Shown here piece after piece: positions 23,560-34,928 of a stretch of 64,000 nucleotides of DNA (positions within the stretch are counted from its first letter, which is position 1; every line of letters starts with the position of its first letter). The translations under genes and the position numbers were made by a program. Origin of the DNA: Anaeramoeba flamelloides (lineage: Eukaryota > Metamonada > Anaeramoebidae). The notes below the pieces were generated by a model. That model saw only the letters and a program-made list of their open reading frames with translations, did no database searches and was not told where the DNA came from. The stretch is from NCBI GenBank assembly GCA_027625915.1, contig JANTQA010000036.1, positions 1,979,501 through 2,043,500 on the forward strand, read 5' to 3'.

Positions 23560-23705
23560 TCATATTGGTTTTTTAAAGTTCTATTATTTAAAAACAAATT
23601 CTAAAAATAAAGGATAAATTGCAAAATTTATCACAAAAAATAGAGTAAATTTTGATAAAATTTTAATCATAAAAAAAACTAAAAATTTCAAAAAAATTGA
23701 GATTA
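23560..23705 (+). repeat. Dispersed repeat F, copy 1
   Basis: About 140 bases matching 55195-55335 in the same orientation. Shared blocks include AAAGTTCTATTATTTAAAAA and AAAATTTATCxCAAAAAA. Confidence 0.5.
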
Positions 23706-24774
23706 CCAAAAATTTTCATTGAATTACCTTCCTAATTAAAATTTTACTTAAAACATAAAGGGGTTTACCTTCAAAATTGATTTGAATTAGGTATACTATG
23801 TGGTGGATTAGATTCTACATTGGAACATGAAGTAGAAAAAGCATGGTTTTTATTTTGAAACGCGGATTATAGTCGTAGGGTATTTTTTTTTTTGATCACT
23901 GCAAAATAAAAGATGAATTATTTTAGATCTTCAAGGATTTAATATTGGATATATTTTTATATTATTTTTTCAATCATAAGAAAGACTCAATATTATTTGT
24001 TTATAAAAACTCTAAGAAATTACTAAAAGTTGTATTTTATAAAAATTAAAAACTATGGTAAATTGTTATTTTTCTAATTTAGATCCAAAGGTCAAAATAA
24101 TCAAAAAGGAGATCAGAATCTTTTTACTAAATATATAATTTTAAAAAATTAAATCTTTTCAAAATGATAATTCATTGCTCTAAAGTTGATCAATATGTTC
24201 GTTTACTTGATTTAATCACATCCTGGAATAAATAATTACTCTATTACCTTTGGGGAAATAATAAATAAGATCAAAAACTCCCTTAAATAATATAAATATA
24301 AATTTTCAAAATTTTCAACAATACAAAAGAATTTCAAATAATAATAGACCTTTAAATACCATAAACGGTTTAATTTGGTTCTCCCTCGTCTTATTTGATG
24401 GTTGTTTTTCTTTTTCAGAATGGGGTTTTATAAATCAAAATAATAATAGAAAAGTTTTTGTAAATCAATCTATGACGAATTTTTGTTCGAACAAAAAAAG
24501 TGAAATTCGAAGAAAAAAATTCGAATTTATCCTAATTGTTAATAAAAAAAGACAAAGTTTGTAGTCCTCTTTAAGAGGTAATTTTCAACTTTCCTACCCT
24601 TTTGGAAGTTGGGGATTGATTGTCGAGTCGTCTATTTATATCTTCTAAATGAATAACGATGTTCAGAAGTTGATTTTCAAAGGAAAGTTAAGGTACTTTA
24701 AAAGCAAAAATAGTGGGTTCTAATTTGAAGATCTCTAAATCCTTTTAGACATGATCAAAAATGATTGCTTTATT

Positions 24775-25200
24775 TTTCATGTTTTTTTGACAAAATTATA
24801 AAATTTTCCTTCAAGGTGATACTTTTCTGATATTCTGACAAATGTCAAAGAAATTTGGATGTATACTTGGTGTGTAGTGTAATGTTATTCTGTTATTTTA
24901 ATTCTAAAAAGGGAAAAAAGTTTCACTTCCTTTTCCTTATTTTTCATTTACAAAGTAGAAAGTTCTCAGAAGTCGGTTTCAATTTATAAACTCTATTTAA
25001 AAAAAGGAAATTATAAATGAAGTGAAAATTTTTCCTTTTTTAATGCAAATAACAGTGATGTTTTTAAATCGAAAGGAAGTTATTTGGTGTAGAAACATCA
25101 AGAGAAAAAGGAAAAGACGTTATTCAACTTTCAACAAACTAAAACACTCCAATAGTTTATTAAATGAAATGTTTTGCCCTTCAAATGAGTGAATGGAATT
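24775..25200 (+). repeat. Dispersed repeat E, copy 2, interrupted by a hairpin
   Basis: Same landmarks as copy 1, but the two halves are separated by extra sequence containing an inverted repeat (24889-25055). Confidence 0.5.
24889..25055. repeat. Hairpin element with TTTCACTTC arms
   Basis: The left arm contains AAAAAGGGAAAAAAGTTTCA and continues CTTC. The complement of the right arm contains AAAAAAGGAAAAATTTTCAC and continues TTC. It looks like a miniature inverted-repeat element. Related TTTCACTTCATTTT stretches occur at 35235-35385 and near 40650-40740. Confidence 0.45.
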
Positions 25201-26488
25201 ATCAAGTTTTCTGACACTGACCAAAAGGGAAAAAAAATTTAACATTCATTTAAACAAAGTCCCCTTTTTAATATTGAGATTCAAATAGATCTCTCAAAAA
25301 ATTCGCAATTCTTCATGAACGACACTACACCTCAATAATTTATATTGATCTGATTGTTTTTGGTTATGAAGTTAATTGTGTTGAATGGAAGAAATTTCCT
25401 GAGATAACAATTGATTTGCCAAATATCTTTTTTGTTCCAAATAAATATACTTTTCCAAAATAAACCTGTTCTCCGCAAAAAGCGAGCGAACTCAATTTTG
25501 TAAACTAATCTCTTGAATTGTGATACTGATTTTGGAAATTTAAATGGATTTTATTTTAATCGAATTCTTTTGTTTTTTGCAAGCCAGAATCAGACATTTT
25601 GGATTTTTATTCAGCAAAATAATGAAAAAATCATTAAACAGATAATGAGTAATCTCAAATTACAATCAATTGTTGATAAAACTCTTGAGTATAGCAGAAA
25701 AAAGGGGAAAATGTTGAGAAAATTTTGACCTATTTCTTTAACAAAGACAAGAACAATAAATCAGATTTTGACAAATAACAAATCAACCTCAAGATTGGTA
25801 TCAGTTTTGTAATGGTTATGACTGAGATTTTTGTCAAAATCTGTTCGAAATATTTTGGTAACGTCGTTTTATGAAAAATATTATTGCTGTTTGAGGAGTT
25901 TTAATGGGCCTCAACCACATTTAGATATCATTATGGACAAAACTTGAAGAAAAGTCTGATAATTGTAAAGTATTTCTGCAAAAAAAAAAAAAAACAAGAA
26001 AATCTCAAGGATCCAATAAATATGAATCAAATTTGTTAAGCACACAATCAATTTAAAATTGTTCATTTATTAAAAACAAATAATTTTAAAAAAAGATGAA
26101 AAAATGCAAATACTTTTTAATTGTTCTTTTTTCCTGAAGAAATTTCAAGATATATTTGCCACCTCTCACAACCCTCGTTTATAACAATCAAACAAAAAAA
26201 CTTGACGATTTTACAAAAATCCTAAAATACCTTTTTTGAAAGTAAAGAAAAAAAAATTTAGAGAAACATTGAGTTAGTTTTGGTTCCAATTTTTGTTGAC
26301 GACACTCCAAAACTAAAATCGAAAATTAAATTTTTGGAAAACAATTAGTTAGTTTAGATCAAATTCCAATGCTTTCTACTTACAAATGAGCGATAATATC
26401 CCTTTTATTAAAAAATGTTTGTCAAATTTGTGAAAGGAAGAAAAGAAGATAGATTTTTTTCATTTTTTATTTTTTAACACTTATCAAA

Positions 26489-27763
26489 ATGAAATTAACT
26501 TTATTTTTACTTTTCGCGATTTTTTGTGCAGTTACTTTAACTCGTAAAACGATTTTTTTTTTTTTTTATTTTTTTTTTAATTATAATTATTCTTTTTTAT
26601 ATTTTTATTTTTAAATTTCACTTCCCTCTAAATTTTTTAATTAATTTTTATAATTTCTTTCTTTTATTAAACTTTTTGTTTCTTTACAATGTATTAAAAA
26701 TTCTCTTTGTTTCTCTTTATTCAAATTTTCAGAAACTGTTGAAAAAAAAGAAGGAGGCATTGGGTGTCTAGTTTGTACCACAGTTGTAAGTGCTGCCGAA
26801 CAATATCTTGCAGATGGAAAAACCGAAGCCCAAATTGAAGCTTTACTAGATAAAGAATGTAATAAACTCCCAATTGGAAAAACACAATGTCAGGACATCG
26901 TTAACGAAGATGTTCCAAAGATCATCCAATTTCTTGAAGAAAAAAAAACTCCACAAGAAATTTGTTCCTTGCTTGGATTGTGTACTTCGGAAGTTGAAGA
27001 AAAAACCGAAGGAGGCATTGAATGTATAGTTTGTACCACAGTTGTAAGTGCTGCCGAACAATATCTTGCAGATGGAAAAACCGAAGCCCAAATTGAAGCT
27101 TTACTAGACAAAGTATGTGAAAAACTACCAATTGGAAAATCACAATGTGAAGACATTGTTAACGAAGATGTTCCAAAGATCATCCAATTTCTTGAAGAAA
27201 AAAAAACTCCACAAGAAATTTGTTCCTTGCTTGGATTGTGTACTTCGGAAGTTGAAGAAAAAACCGAAGGAGGCATTGAATGTATAATTTGTACCACAGT
27301 TGTAAATGCTGCCGAAAAATATCTTGCATCAGGAAAAACCGAAGCCCAAATTGAAGTTTTACTAGACAAAGTATGTGAAAAACTCCCAATTGGAAAATCA
27401 CAATGTAAGGACATTGTTAAACAATATGTTCCAGAAATCATCCAATTACTTGAAGAAAGTAAAACTCCAGAAGAAATTTGTTCCTTGATTGGATTGTGTA
27501 CTTCGGAAGTTGAAGAAAAAACCGAAGGAGGCATTGAATGTACAGTTTGTGACATTTTAATTGGCCTGGTTGAAAAATATATTGAAGAAGGAAAAACCGA
27601 AGAAGAAATTGAAAAATTACTAGATAAAGAATGTGCTCTTCTCGGAAGCTCTTATGAAGCTATGTGTAAAACATTGGTCGAAGAATATGTTCCTACATTT
27701 ATTGACTATATCGAACAACACCAATCAGCTGATACAATTTGTTCAGAAATTGGATTATGTTAA
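26489..27763 (+). CDS. Secreted protein with four saposin-B domains
   Basis: Two exons, 26489-26543 and 26733-27763, joined across a 189-base intron (donor GTAAAACG, acceptor TTTTCAG), give 361 residues. Residues 1-18 are a clear signal peptide (LTLFLLFAIFCAVTL core). Four saposin-B domains follow at about 26-111, 112-197, 198-283 and 284-361. Each has six cysteines in the family pattern: CxxC, then two central Cys, then a closing ICSLLGLC-type pair. Such domains are compact, disulphide-bonded helical bundles that bind or disturb lipids; in amoebae they occur as lysosomal or secreted pore-forming proteins. Domains 1-3 are near copies, while domain 4 is divergent. Whether the chain is cut into single domains is unknown; no dibasic linker is visible. 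The specific lipid or target cannot be told. Confidence 0.92.
26753..27763 (+). repeat. 258-base tandem repeats encoding saposin domains
   Basis: GGAGGCATTG recurs at 26753, 27011, 27269 and 27527, exactly 258 bases (86 codons) apart. Units 1-3 share long identical blocks, also at synonymous sites, while unit 4 diverges after its first codons and is shorter. This points to recent duplication or gene conversion. Confidence 0.9.
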
Positions 27764-28035
27764 TTCATTTGAAATAATTTTATTTCATTTTTTTTTTTTT
27801 TTTATTATTTTTTATTTTCAAAAGGTTACTAATGAAGAAAGATTAATAAAAGAATTATTTTATTTATTCTTACCGAAAAAAAAAAAGATTGTTTTGAGAA
27901 CTTGATCAAAAGCTATCTATGATCTTGAATAAATTTATTTTTTATTAATTTAATTTCTTCTTGAAAAATAAAATTCATTTTAATTTTTATTTTTATTTTT
28001 ATTTAAAAAATATAATTCATAAGAGCTCAAAATAT

Positions 28036-28223
28036 TTAAGGGAGTATCAACAATAAAGTCAAAATTTTCACTTACTACCATTTTCAAAGAAGATTCGAAA
28101 AATTATATTTTTTACTTTTGCTGTGTTTCGTTGCTTTTTAGCTTTCAAAGTACTTGTTGAAAAACAATTTATTACATTTTTTAATTTCACCAGTAAAATG
28201 AAAATACCACAATCCAATGTTAA
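28036..28223 (-). mobile_element. TTAA-flanked 180-base element, copy 1
   Basis: The core 28040-28219 is bounded on both sides by TTAA (28036-28039 and 28220-28223). It is homologous to the inverse of 32874-33049, also TTAA-bounded. Landmarks include TTTTTCAACAAGTACTTTGAA (on the other strand here) and a terminal ACTCCC. TTAA duplication is the hallmark of piggyBac-type insertion, but no piggyBac-like termini were recognised. Confidence 0.6.
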
Positions 28224-28400
28224 GGGTGTAGCAACATCATAACAAGAACTGGAATTGAAATATGTGCATGTTATTAAAAATTATATTGATTCTCGATAGG
28301 TTTACAATCCCTGAAATTTGAAAAAAGATTTTCTTGTGTTGGGTATAATGATTTGTTAATTTGTTTTCTTATCTGATCGATCTTTTGTCTGGTATGGGTT

Positions 28401-28864
28401 TGACTGTTGAGAGAAAAATGTTGGACACAGAAAAATGGCTGGGCAGCATTTTTAATTGGGAACATTACTGAAAATGATTTTTAATTTCAATCGTTTGTGA
28501 AATAACTAAAGTAAATAACAATAATCTACTTATTAGAATAACGATTAATGTAATTCTACTTTTTCAAAACCTTATCTCTTATAATCTAAATCAATTTTAA
28601 AAATTACCATTTTCAGAATTAATAGTAAACTTTACTAAAACTTGGATTTTTGTTAAAATTGCATGATCTACTTTAATTATCAACCATTCAAATGAGTATT
28701 CTACACAAACCACAGATTAATGAACTTGTAACAGCTTTAAACCTGTATTTATATAAAAGTCACCTAGTTATCAATAGGATTTGATTTTCAATTTCAGTAA
28801 TGTTTCCAATTAAAAATGGTGTCTAACCATTTTTCTGTATCCAACATTTTTCTCTCAACAGTGA
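28401..28864. mobile_element. Inverted-repeat element with CTGTTGAG ends, inserted in the MITE arm
   Basis: A 458-base element (28404-28861) begins CTGTTGAGAGAAAAATGTTG and ends with the inverted CAACATTTTTCTCTCAACAG. The arms extend about 75 bases with few mismatches. TGA flanks both ends (28401-28403 and 28862-28864), consistent with a 3-base duplication. The well-preserved arms suggest it is younger than its host. Confidence 0.75.
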
Positions 28865-29054
28865 AGTGTTTTTATAAAAAGGGCAATTTTTGACAATTTA
28901 TTTTTTAATTTTTTTCCAAAATCAGAATTGAAAAGTGTAAGACTAATTGGATGGAAATTCAGTTATACAAAAATGTGGTTTGCAGGTTTGTAGTTGATTG
29001 AAATTTTTAATTAGGTTTGACTTAATTGGATCTTTTAAAAAAATTTTTATTTGT

Positions 29055-29565
29055 TGTTGTTTTTGCCAGTGGCAAGTGTTTTTAGGTTTTCCAGAATTTA
29101 AAAGAATTTAGTAAAATCAGAGATTTTTCTCTATTCTTTTGTATTCTGGAAAAGCCCCGTAAGTGTTTTTTTAATTTTAGAAATAAATTGATTTTTTTTC
29201 AAAATTTTATTTTTATTTCTTAAATTAAAAAAAAGCACTGCTAGGTTTTTTTTGAGTTTTCTGTTTATTAGGAAAATCAATAGATTTTCGTTCGGTTTTT
29301 TTTACTTTAGAAATAAACAGAAAATTTAATAAAATTTTCTTTTTTTTTCAAAAAGTTAAAAAAAACCTAGAACACTTTCAGAACAAAACAGAAAACCCCA
29401 TGGAAACCTAGAACACTTCACTGATAAACATAAAAACCAAGAAAAGTTAATTGCAGTTTTCTTGAATTTGAGAGAATTGAGTAAATTCTTTGATTTTATT
29501 CTATTCTTATAAATTTTGGAAACATAGGCACTTGACGACACTCTACGGCACCACAGAAAAATATT
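29055..29565. repeat. Foldback repeat with internal smaller palindromes
   Basis: The left side GGCAAGTGTTTTTAGGTTTT is an imperfect inverted copy of the right side, whose complement runs GTCAAGTGCCTATGTTTCC. Further inverted pairs lie inside, for example AGTTTTCTGTTTATT against AATAAACAGAAAATTT, and CTAGGTTTTTTTT against AAAAAAAACCTAG. One arm recurs at 12945-13095. Confidence 0.5.
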
Positions 29566-29574
29566 TCGTAATAA

Positions 29575-29955
29575 TTAAAAAACAAAAACATTTATTTATT
29601 AATCCAAGATATTTAATATTATCCATCGATCCCAACCATTCTAAAATTTAGAACATTCACTCAACTGCTTAAATAGATATTACCATGTAATCAATAACAA
29701 TTCAAACAAATTTTGTCCTTTATGTTTAAAATATGAACAGAAGGAAATAATATAAACGATTGGCCACTATTTATAGGTATGTTTTTTTTCTAGATAAAGG
29801 ATAGGTTGACTTTTTTAAATAAATTAAAAGAAATAAATCTTAATGAAATAATTATAAGCTGCGATAGTTTAAAATTAATTTTGTTAATTAATAATAGTAA
29901 AATGATACTTAGAGAGCAATTTACTTCTTCCCCAATAAAAAAAAAAAAAAAAATT
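29575..29955 (+). mobile_element. LINE 3' fragment with CCHC-like motif and A tail
   Basis: Decayed translation gives KFRTFTQLLK-ILP followed by FCPLCLKYEQKEII and, after a stop, a His-containing stretch. This resembles the region after the reverse transcriptase and the terminal CPLC zinc knuckle of LINEs. A poly(A) run of about 15 closes it at 29938-29953. It is 5'-truncated and broken by stops. Whether it is the same family as the 11.2-12.9 kb copy cannot be judged. Confidence 0.5.
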
Positions 29956-31182
29956 TTTTTTATTTAGTTAATTGAGTAAAAATTAAAATCAAAATTTTCT
30001 TTGAGAACCCAAAAAACTAAATTTATTCTAAAACACTTACCAATCTATTAATCTTATAACCTTCAATTCCGATTTCAGAAAAATTTAAAATAAATTGCAA
30101 AAAAAAATCCTTTGAACAAGTATTAAAACCCATACAAATTACAAGACCGATCAGCTAAGAACCAAATCAACAAGTAATCACACCATACACTTAATATTCT
30201 TTTCTCAAAAATCAGAGATAGTAAATCTCAAGTTCAAGATTCCAGAAAAATTAAAAAAAAAAAATAAATCATTAATTTTGTAAATATCAACATTTAACAT
30301 TTCAAAGAAAATAATAAACGTCTCTTTTCAAAATAACTTAACATATATTTAATTTTCACTAAAGAAAAGGTTTTATAACTAAAAAAGTCAAATTATAATA
30401 AAATACCTTAAAACAATAAATCTTTTTTTATTTTCTTATTTTCAAAATTTGAGATTAAAATTAAAATTCATTTTTTTATTATTTCTATGGAATCAAAAAA
30501 CAAAAAGAAAAAAGAAAAATCAAAAAATTATTTCAATTCTACTTGTTGTAGTTGTTGAAAAAGGACGGAAAAATGAAGAAATATACCTGAAATAATTATG
30601 ATAGATTTTCTTCTTGGTTATTTTGATTTAAAGAAAATATTTTAAAATAGTAACTGGAAGAACTATTATGCGGTAAACGGCAGTTTATACCATCCTTTTT
30701 TTTTTTTTTTTTTTACTATTTTTAAATCAGAAATATATAATGAAACAGTTTAAATTGTAAATAAATTCTTATACAAGTTTGAACTAAATTTTTTATTAAT
30801 ATTTTGATTTTATTTTTTTTTACCCGATTCATTCCAATTTTCTCAATTTTTATTAGAGCTACTTTATTGAACTAGAAAATGAGAAGTTAAAATTTCAAAA
30901 TACCTTTTTTAATGATGAAAAAAAAAAAAAAAAAAAAAAAATATTTTTAATCCAGGAATGGGGACCGATTACGAGCCCTTATCAAAACACACATTAACAC
31001 TAGGTAAAGTGGGTTGGTATTACAAAAGTCCATAAATTTAAACTGGATATCTAATTTCTATTTAAATTTTCTTTTTAAAAACAATTTTTTGAATAGTTTA
31101 TTTCCAGCCTGGAAATCTTGATCCGGTTTATTAATAGTTAAGAGTTGTAATATTGAGGAAATCATCAAGATGACAACTAATT

Positions 31183-31536
31183 TTGAAACTACCCAATAAT
31201 AAAAAAAAAAAAAAAAAAATTAAATTTAGAGAAATTTATTTAATTTTTTTAGAAGATTATTTTTTGAGATATAAGAGCAAACACCCCCACTTTGTATTTT
31301 CTGATTATATCTTTTTATTACTTAGTACATATCCCCCTATAACCAGACCGGCAAAAATCACCAAATCCAATCATTCTGGGCATCTCAAAAAATATAGAAT
31401 ATTAATTAAATTTTTTCAAAATTCTATTTTAGAAAATAGAATTCCAGATTTTATTGGCATTTCTAATCTAAAATTTATATCTAATAATATCATGCTTTTA
31501 AAAAGCAATTCATTTTATTTGGAAATATTCTTTTAA
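31183..31536 (+). other. Unassigned open frame, 117 codons, no ATG start
   Basis: An open frame with somewhat more balanced composition than its surroundings (YLIFLEDYFLRYKSKHPHFV and later STYPPITRPAKITKSNHSG). It has no ATG at its start and follows a long A run. I recognise no family. It may be the remains of a transposon gene or chance; listed only because it stands out in base composition. Confidence 0.2.
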
Positions 31537-32479
31537 TATTATTAAACATTATAATGTTAATTAATTATATTCCTTTTTTCTTTTTTTTTTACCTTGCTTG
31601 AAATGCTTTTGCAACTTATTTATTAGTAATAAAATAACAAACATCAACTCATTTTTATCTTACAAAAATACCAAAATATTTTCAAGAAAATACCTTTGAA
31701 TTTTAATAAATCTAAATAGAACCTAATTTTAAAAGTATTAAACTACCAAGGATTGATTTAAAAGTGCCCCCCCCTTTTTTTTTTTTTTTTTTTTATATAC
31801 AAAATTTACTATAACGAAATAATTTAACCAAATATATCAGAACATTAATAAATATCTTAAAATTAAAGTCAAAAAAAAATTCTCTATCTATTACCTTTCA
31901 AATTCATAGAATTAGTTCTTTTGCACATTTTAAAAAATACTAAGAATTCATATTAATTATTCAGTTCGAAGTATAAGATTAATTTAACATTTTTATTTCA
32001 ATTGCTAATCAACTTAGTAAAATGTGTAATTATTGGGGGATTGTAAGATTTTATTTTATAAGAGTAAATTTCAAATCATGATATTGATCTTCATATCAGT
32101 GTGAAAAATTTATTTGAATTTCAAACTTCCTTACCTTTCAAGGAATTTTAAACTAATTTAGAATTAGAAAAAATAATAATTTGGATCAACCCAAAGATCT
32201 TCAAAAAAAACAATAATTAAATTTTAAAAATAAAATAAAAGATACGAATTAATCTAGTGATCAGATCAAAAGATATATTTTACTTGTAATTTTATATATG
32301 GTTAGGGGGTTGATTGAACATTCCCATAGACAATAATGGATATTTTAAGGAATAACCCTTGAAACCCGAACATATTATATTATATTTAATAACAATACAA
32401 ATACCCTGGATAATGGAAATCTTTTAAGTCTATTCTATATTTATATTTTTCTTTTTTTAAAGCAATAGCTTGGTAGAAT

Positions 32480-33445
32480 AATTTTTTTAAAAAAAGTAGT
32501 TTAAATTCAAAATATTTCCCAATTAGGTTTAAGATAAAATGATGGATCCAAAGATCATTTATCTTTTTTTTTTTTTTTTTTATTGAACAAGTACATATTA
32601 TCCCTTTTAAATTTTAGAATAAATTCAATTAAAATAAGTATCTTATACCAAAAATCAACAGTTTCAATTTTTTTTTTATTTAAAATTGGATCTGAAAACC
32701 TTTCTTGTTTATTTAGTTGTAGTTTGGTTTGGTTTTGATATTTAAAGTGACTTTTTTTAAAAAAAATTATTAGATTTTTTTCCAAACATAAAAGAAAATA
32801 TCATAGACAAATTTTAAGAATGAAATGTAAACCATTTAATATTTCCCAAAGTAGATTAAAGAAACCAACTTAACATTCTATTGTGGCTTTTAATTTTACT
32901 TGTGAAATTAGTATTAATGAATTGTTTTTCAACAAGTACTTTGAATACTAAAAAGGAAACTAGTCAAATCCAAATTATAAAAATGTTGTTTTCTAATCTT
33001 GGTAAAAATATTAAAAAGTGAAAATTTTGATTATATTGTTACAACTCCCTTAAGTTGAATAATCTTACGCTGGGAAATATTAAATGGTTTACATTTCATT
33101 CTTAAAATTTGTCTGTGATATTTTCTTTTATGTTTGGAAAAAAAATTAATAGTTTTTAAGGAAGCACTTTGAATAATAACAAACAAAACTACAACATCAG
33201 AAAGAACAAGATTGTTTTCGAATCAAATTATAAATAAAAAAAAAAAGTAAAAATGTTGACTTATGGTATAAGGATCTTGTTCTCATTGAACTTACTCTAA
33301 AAGTTAATTTTAATAATCTGGGTTAGAATAATCAAACACACAACAAATATTAAACAATCTGTAGATCCATCATTTTATATGAATCCTATTGTGAAATAAT
33401 TTCAATTTTAACTACTTTTTTTAAAAAATTGAATGAGTAAAGAAA
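32480..33445. mobile_element. Large foldback element with ~400-base arms
   Basis: The left arm (about 32480-32869) is an inverted copy of the right arm (33054 to about 33445). The inner 78 bases are nearly perfect, e.g. AAATGTAAACCATTTAATAT against its complement, and the pairing continues outward through GTTGTAGTTT, TCTTATACC and ATAAAATGATGGATC blocks. The TTAA-flanked element 32870-33053 occupies the centre. There is no coding capacity. Confidence 0.8.
32870..33053 (+). mobile_element. TTAA-flanked 176-base element, copy 2
   Basis: The core 32874-33049, bounded by TTAA on both sides, is homologous to 28040-28219 in the opposite orientation (shared TTTTTCAACAAGTACTTTGA, AAGTGAAAATTTTGA and terminal ACTCCC). 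It sits at the symmetry centre of the 32480-33445 foldback. Confidence 0.65.
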
Positions 33446-34033
33446 ATGATTTAGCTCTAGAGAATTAAACATATAGATTTGATTTAATGGATTCAACGAT
33501 TTGAATTATCCTCAGATTTTGATTTTTAGTAAATTGAATAAGATAATAAATTGGGAATCAAAATTTATTCACAAATTGATAAGTATCGACTATGTATATT
33601 TTCAAATAGTTCTACAACAACACCAAAACCCAAAAAATTATCTTATGGCTTTAAAGATGACTTCATTTTTCTTCTTTGATTCATTTTATAAAAATTAATT
33701 GATTTTTTGGAAGAACTTTGGTTAATCAAATTATTCTTTGATTAATTCAAAAAATATGTTCAAATTATCTAAAAATATTATCAAATATTAAATAGTAAAT
33801 AGTTTTTAAAATAAGATTAAGAACAAAATCATGATTTATAATTTAAATCTGACTTATTTTCCCCATATTGTAAATTACCAAGTATTTTTTTATATATGAT
33901 TAAAAATTGGAATAAAAATAACAAATTACTTTTTTATACATTTAAAAGAATAATTTTTAAGAAAATAATAATTATTGAAACATAACAAAACCAAGGATTT
34001 TAAAGAATCAAAAAGCAACATAATAAAATATTT

Positions 34034-34553
34034 AAGGACTACATTTTGGGTGAAAACAGTGAAATAATGTATAAAATCACCCTTGAATAGGTTATGTAAT
34101 CCAAGTAATATTTGTCCAAGTAGAATTTCTTTTAGAAAAAATGTGAAAATTTCACAATTTCAACAATTTTCACAATTTTTACCTTGTTAGATCATACTAA
34201 ATTTTGATTTTAATGTTTTAGAATTCCCATTTCAACTTTCGGAACTCACAATATTTTCTAGAGATGTTCTACATCATTTTTAAATGTACTTTTACAAGTT
34301 TGAAATGTTCCAAAATTTGAAATGCACTTGAAAATCCCCAAAAACCATTTTTTGCAATTATTTTTTTTGTTATTTTCGATTTTGCTTTTCATTGAATAAC
34401 AAATAAAAATAGTCTTCGTGAAAAGGTAAAGATGACAAAAAATGTTTTTTTTTTTTTTTTGTCCAATTTCTTCTCTGTGAAAATTTTTTTTGAGAAGCGA
34501 AAGTGAAATAACACAATTACTCAAATCCCCACCTAGGGTGGGAACGTAGTCCT
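34034..34553. mobile_element. MITE with AAGGACTAC-type ends, copy 2
   Basis: Left end AAGGACTACATTTTGGGTG; complement of right end AGGACTACGTTCCCACCC. The 520-base length and interior landmarks match 19906-20408. The first nine bases of the two ends agree almost perfectly, which identifies the termini. Confidence 0.65.
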
Positions 34554-34928
34554 GTAGGGTTTTATTTTTTCATAATCATTTTTTAATATTTTTATATACA
34601 AATTTAGTAAAATATTTTTAAAAAAAGTCTTTAATAAACCCAAATATAGTTGAAAAGTTATAAATAATAAGAAATATTTATTTATTAAAATTCAAACCCA
34701 TTATCAAGAAAATTAATTTGATAATTTTTCAAGATAAAAAAAAACAAAACTTGATTTATTATGTTAATAATTGTAACACTTAACTAAACAAAAATTGGAT
34801 AAAATAATAAAACAATACTGTTTATTGCCACAAAATATGTTTAATAATATTGAAATTATAGTATTTGACATAAAAATCATTTTTTTCAAGATGTAACACA
34901 ATTAAAGAAAAAATAATAAACTATTTTT

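Larger units (their letters stand above)
19599..26488. other. Repeat-rich spacer between receptor and saposin genes
   Basis: Shared upstream region of two divergent genes. No gene is supported. It contains an inverted-repeat element (19906-20408), repeat B copy 2 (20811-21205), a TA microsatellite, two copies of repeat E (22735-23010 and 24775-25200), repeat F copy 1 (23560-23705) and a G12 tract. The stretch 25440-25960 is slightly less AT-rich, but I see no protein similarity in it. Confidence 0.6.
28299..30227. mobile_element. Nested composite built on a PIF-like MITE
   Basis: The outer ends, GGTTTACAATCCCTG at 28299 and the complement of GAGATAGTAAATC ending near 30227, match those of the 2516-3082 element. 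Its left arm (28299-28400, continuing 28862 to about 29055) and right arm (about 29960-30227) are separated by three inserts: an inverted-repeat element (28404-28861), a foldback (about 29055-29565) and a LINE 3' fragment (about 29575-29955). An intact relative of 561 bases has thus grown to about 1.93 kb. Confidence 0.6.

Noticed and set aside
25513-25728. 71-codon frame upstream of the saposin gene
   Set aside because: Starts with TTG and has no similarity to known proteins; it may be promoter-side sequence of slightly lower AT content.
26846-27555. Long minus-strand frames over the saposin gene
   Set aside because: They repeat with the 258-base unit and are antisense shadows of the real coding strand.
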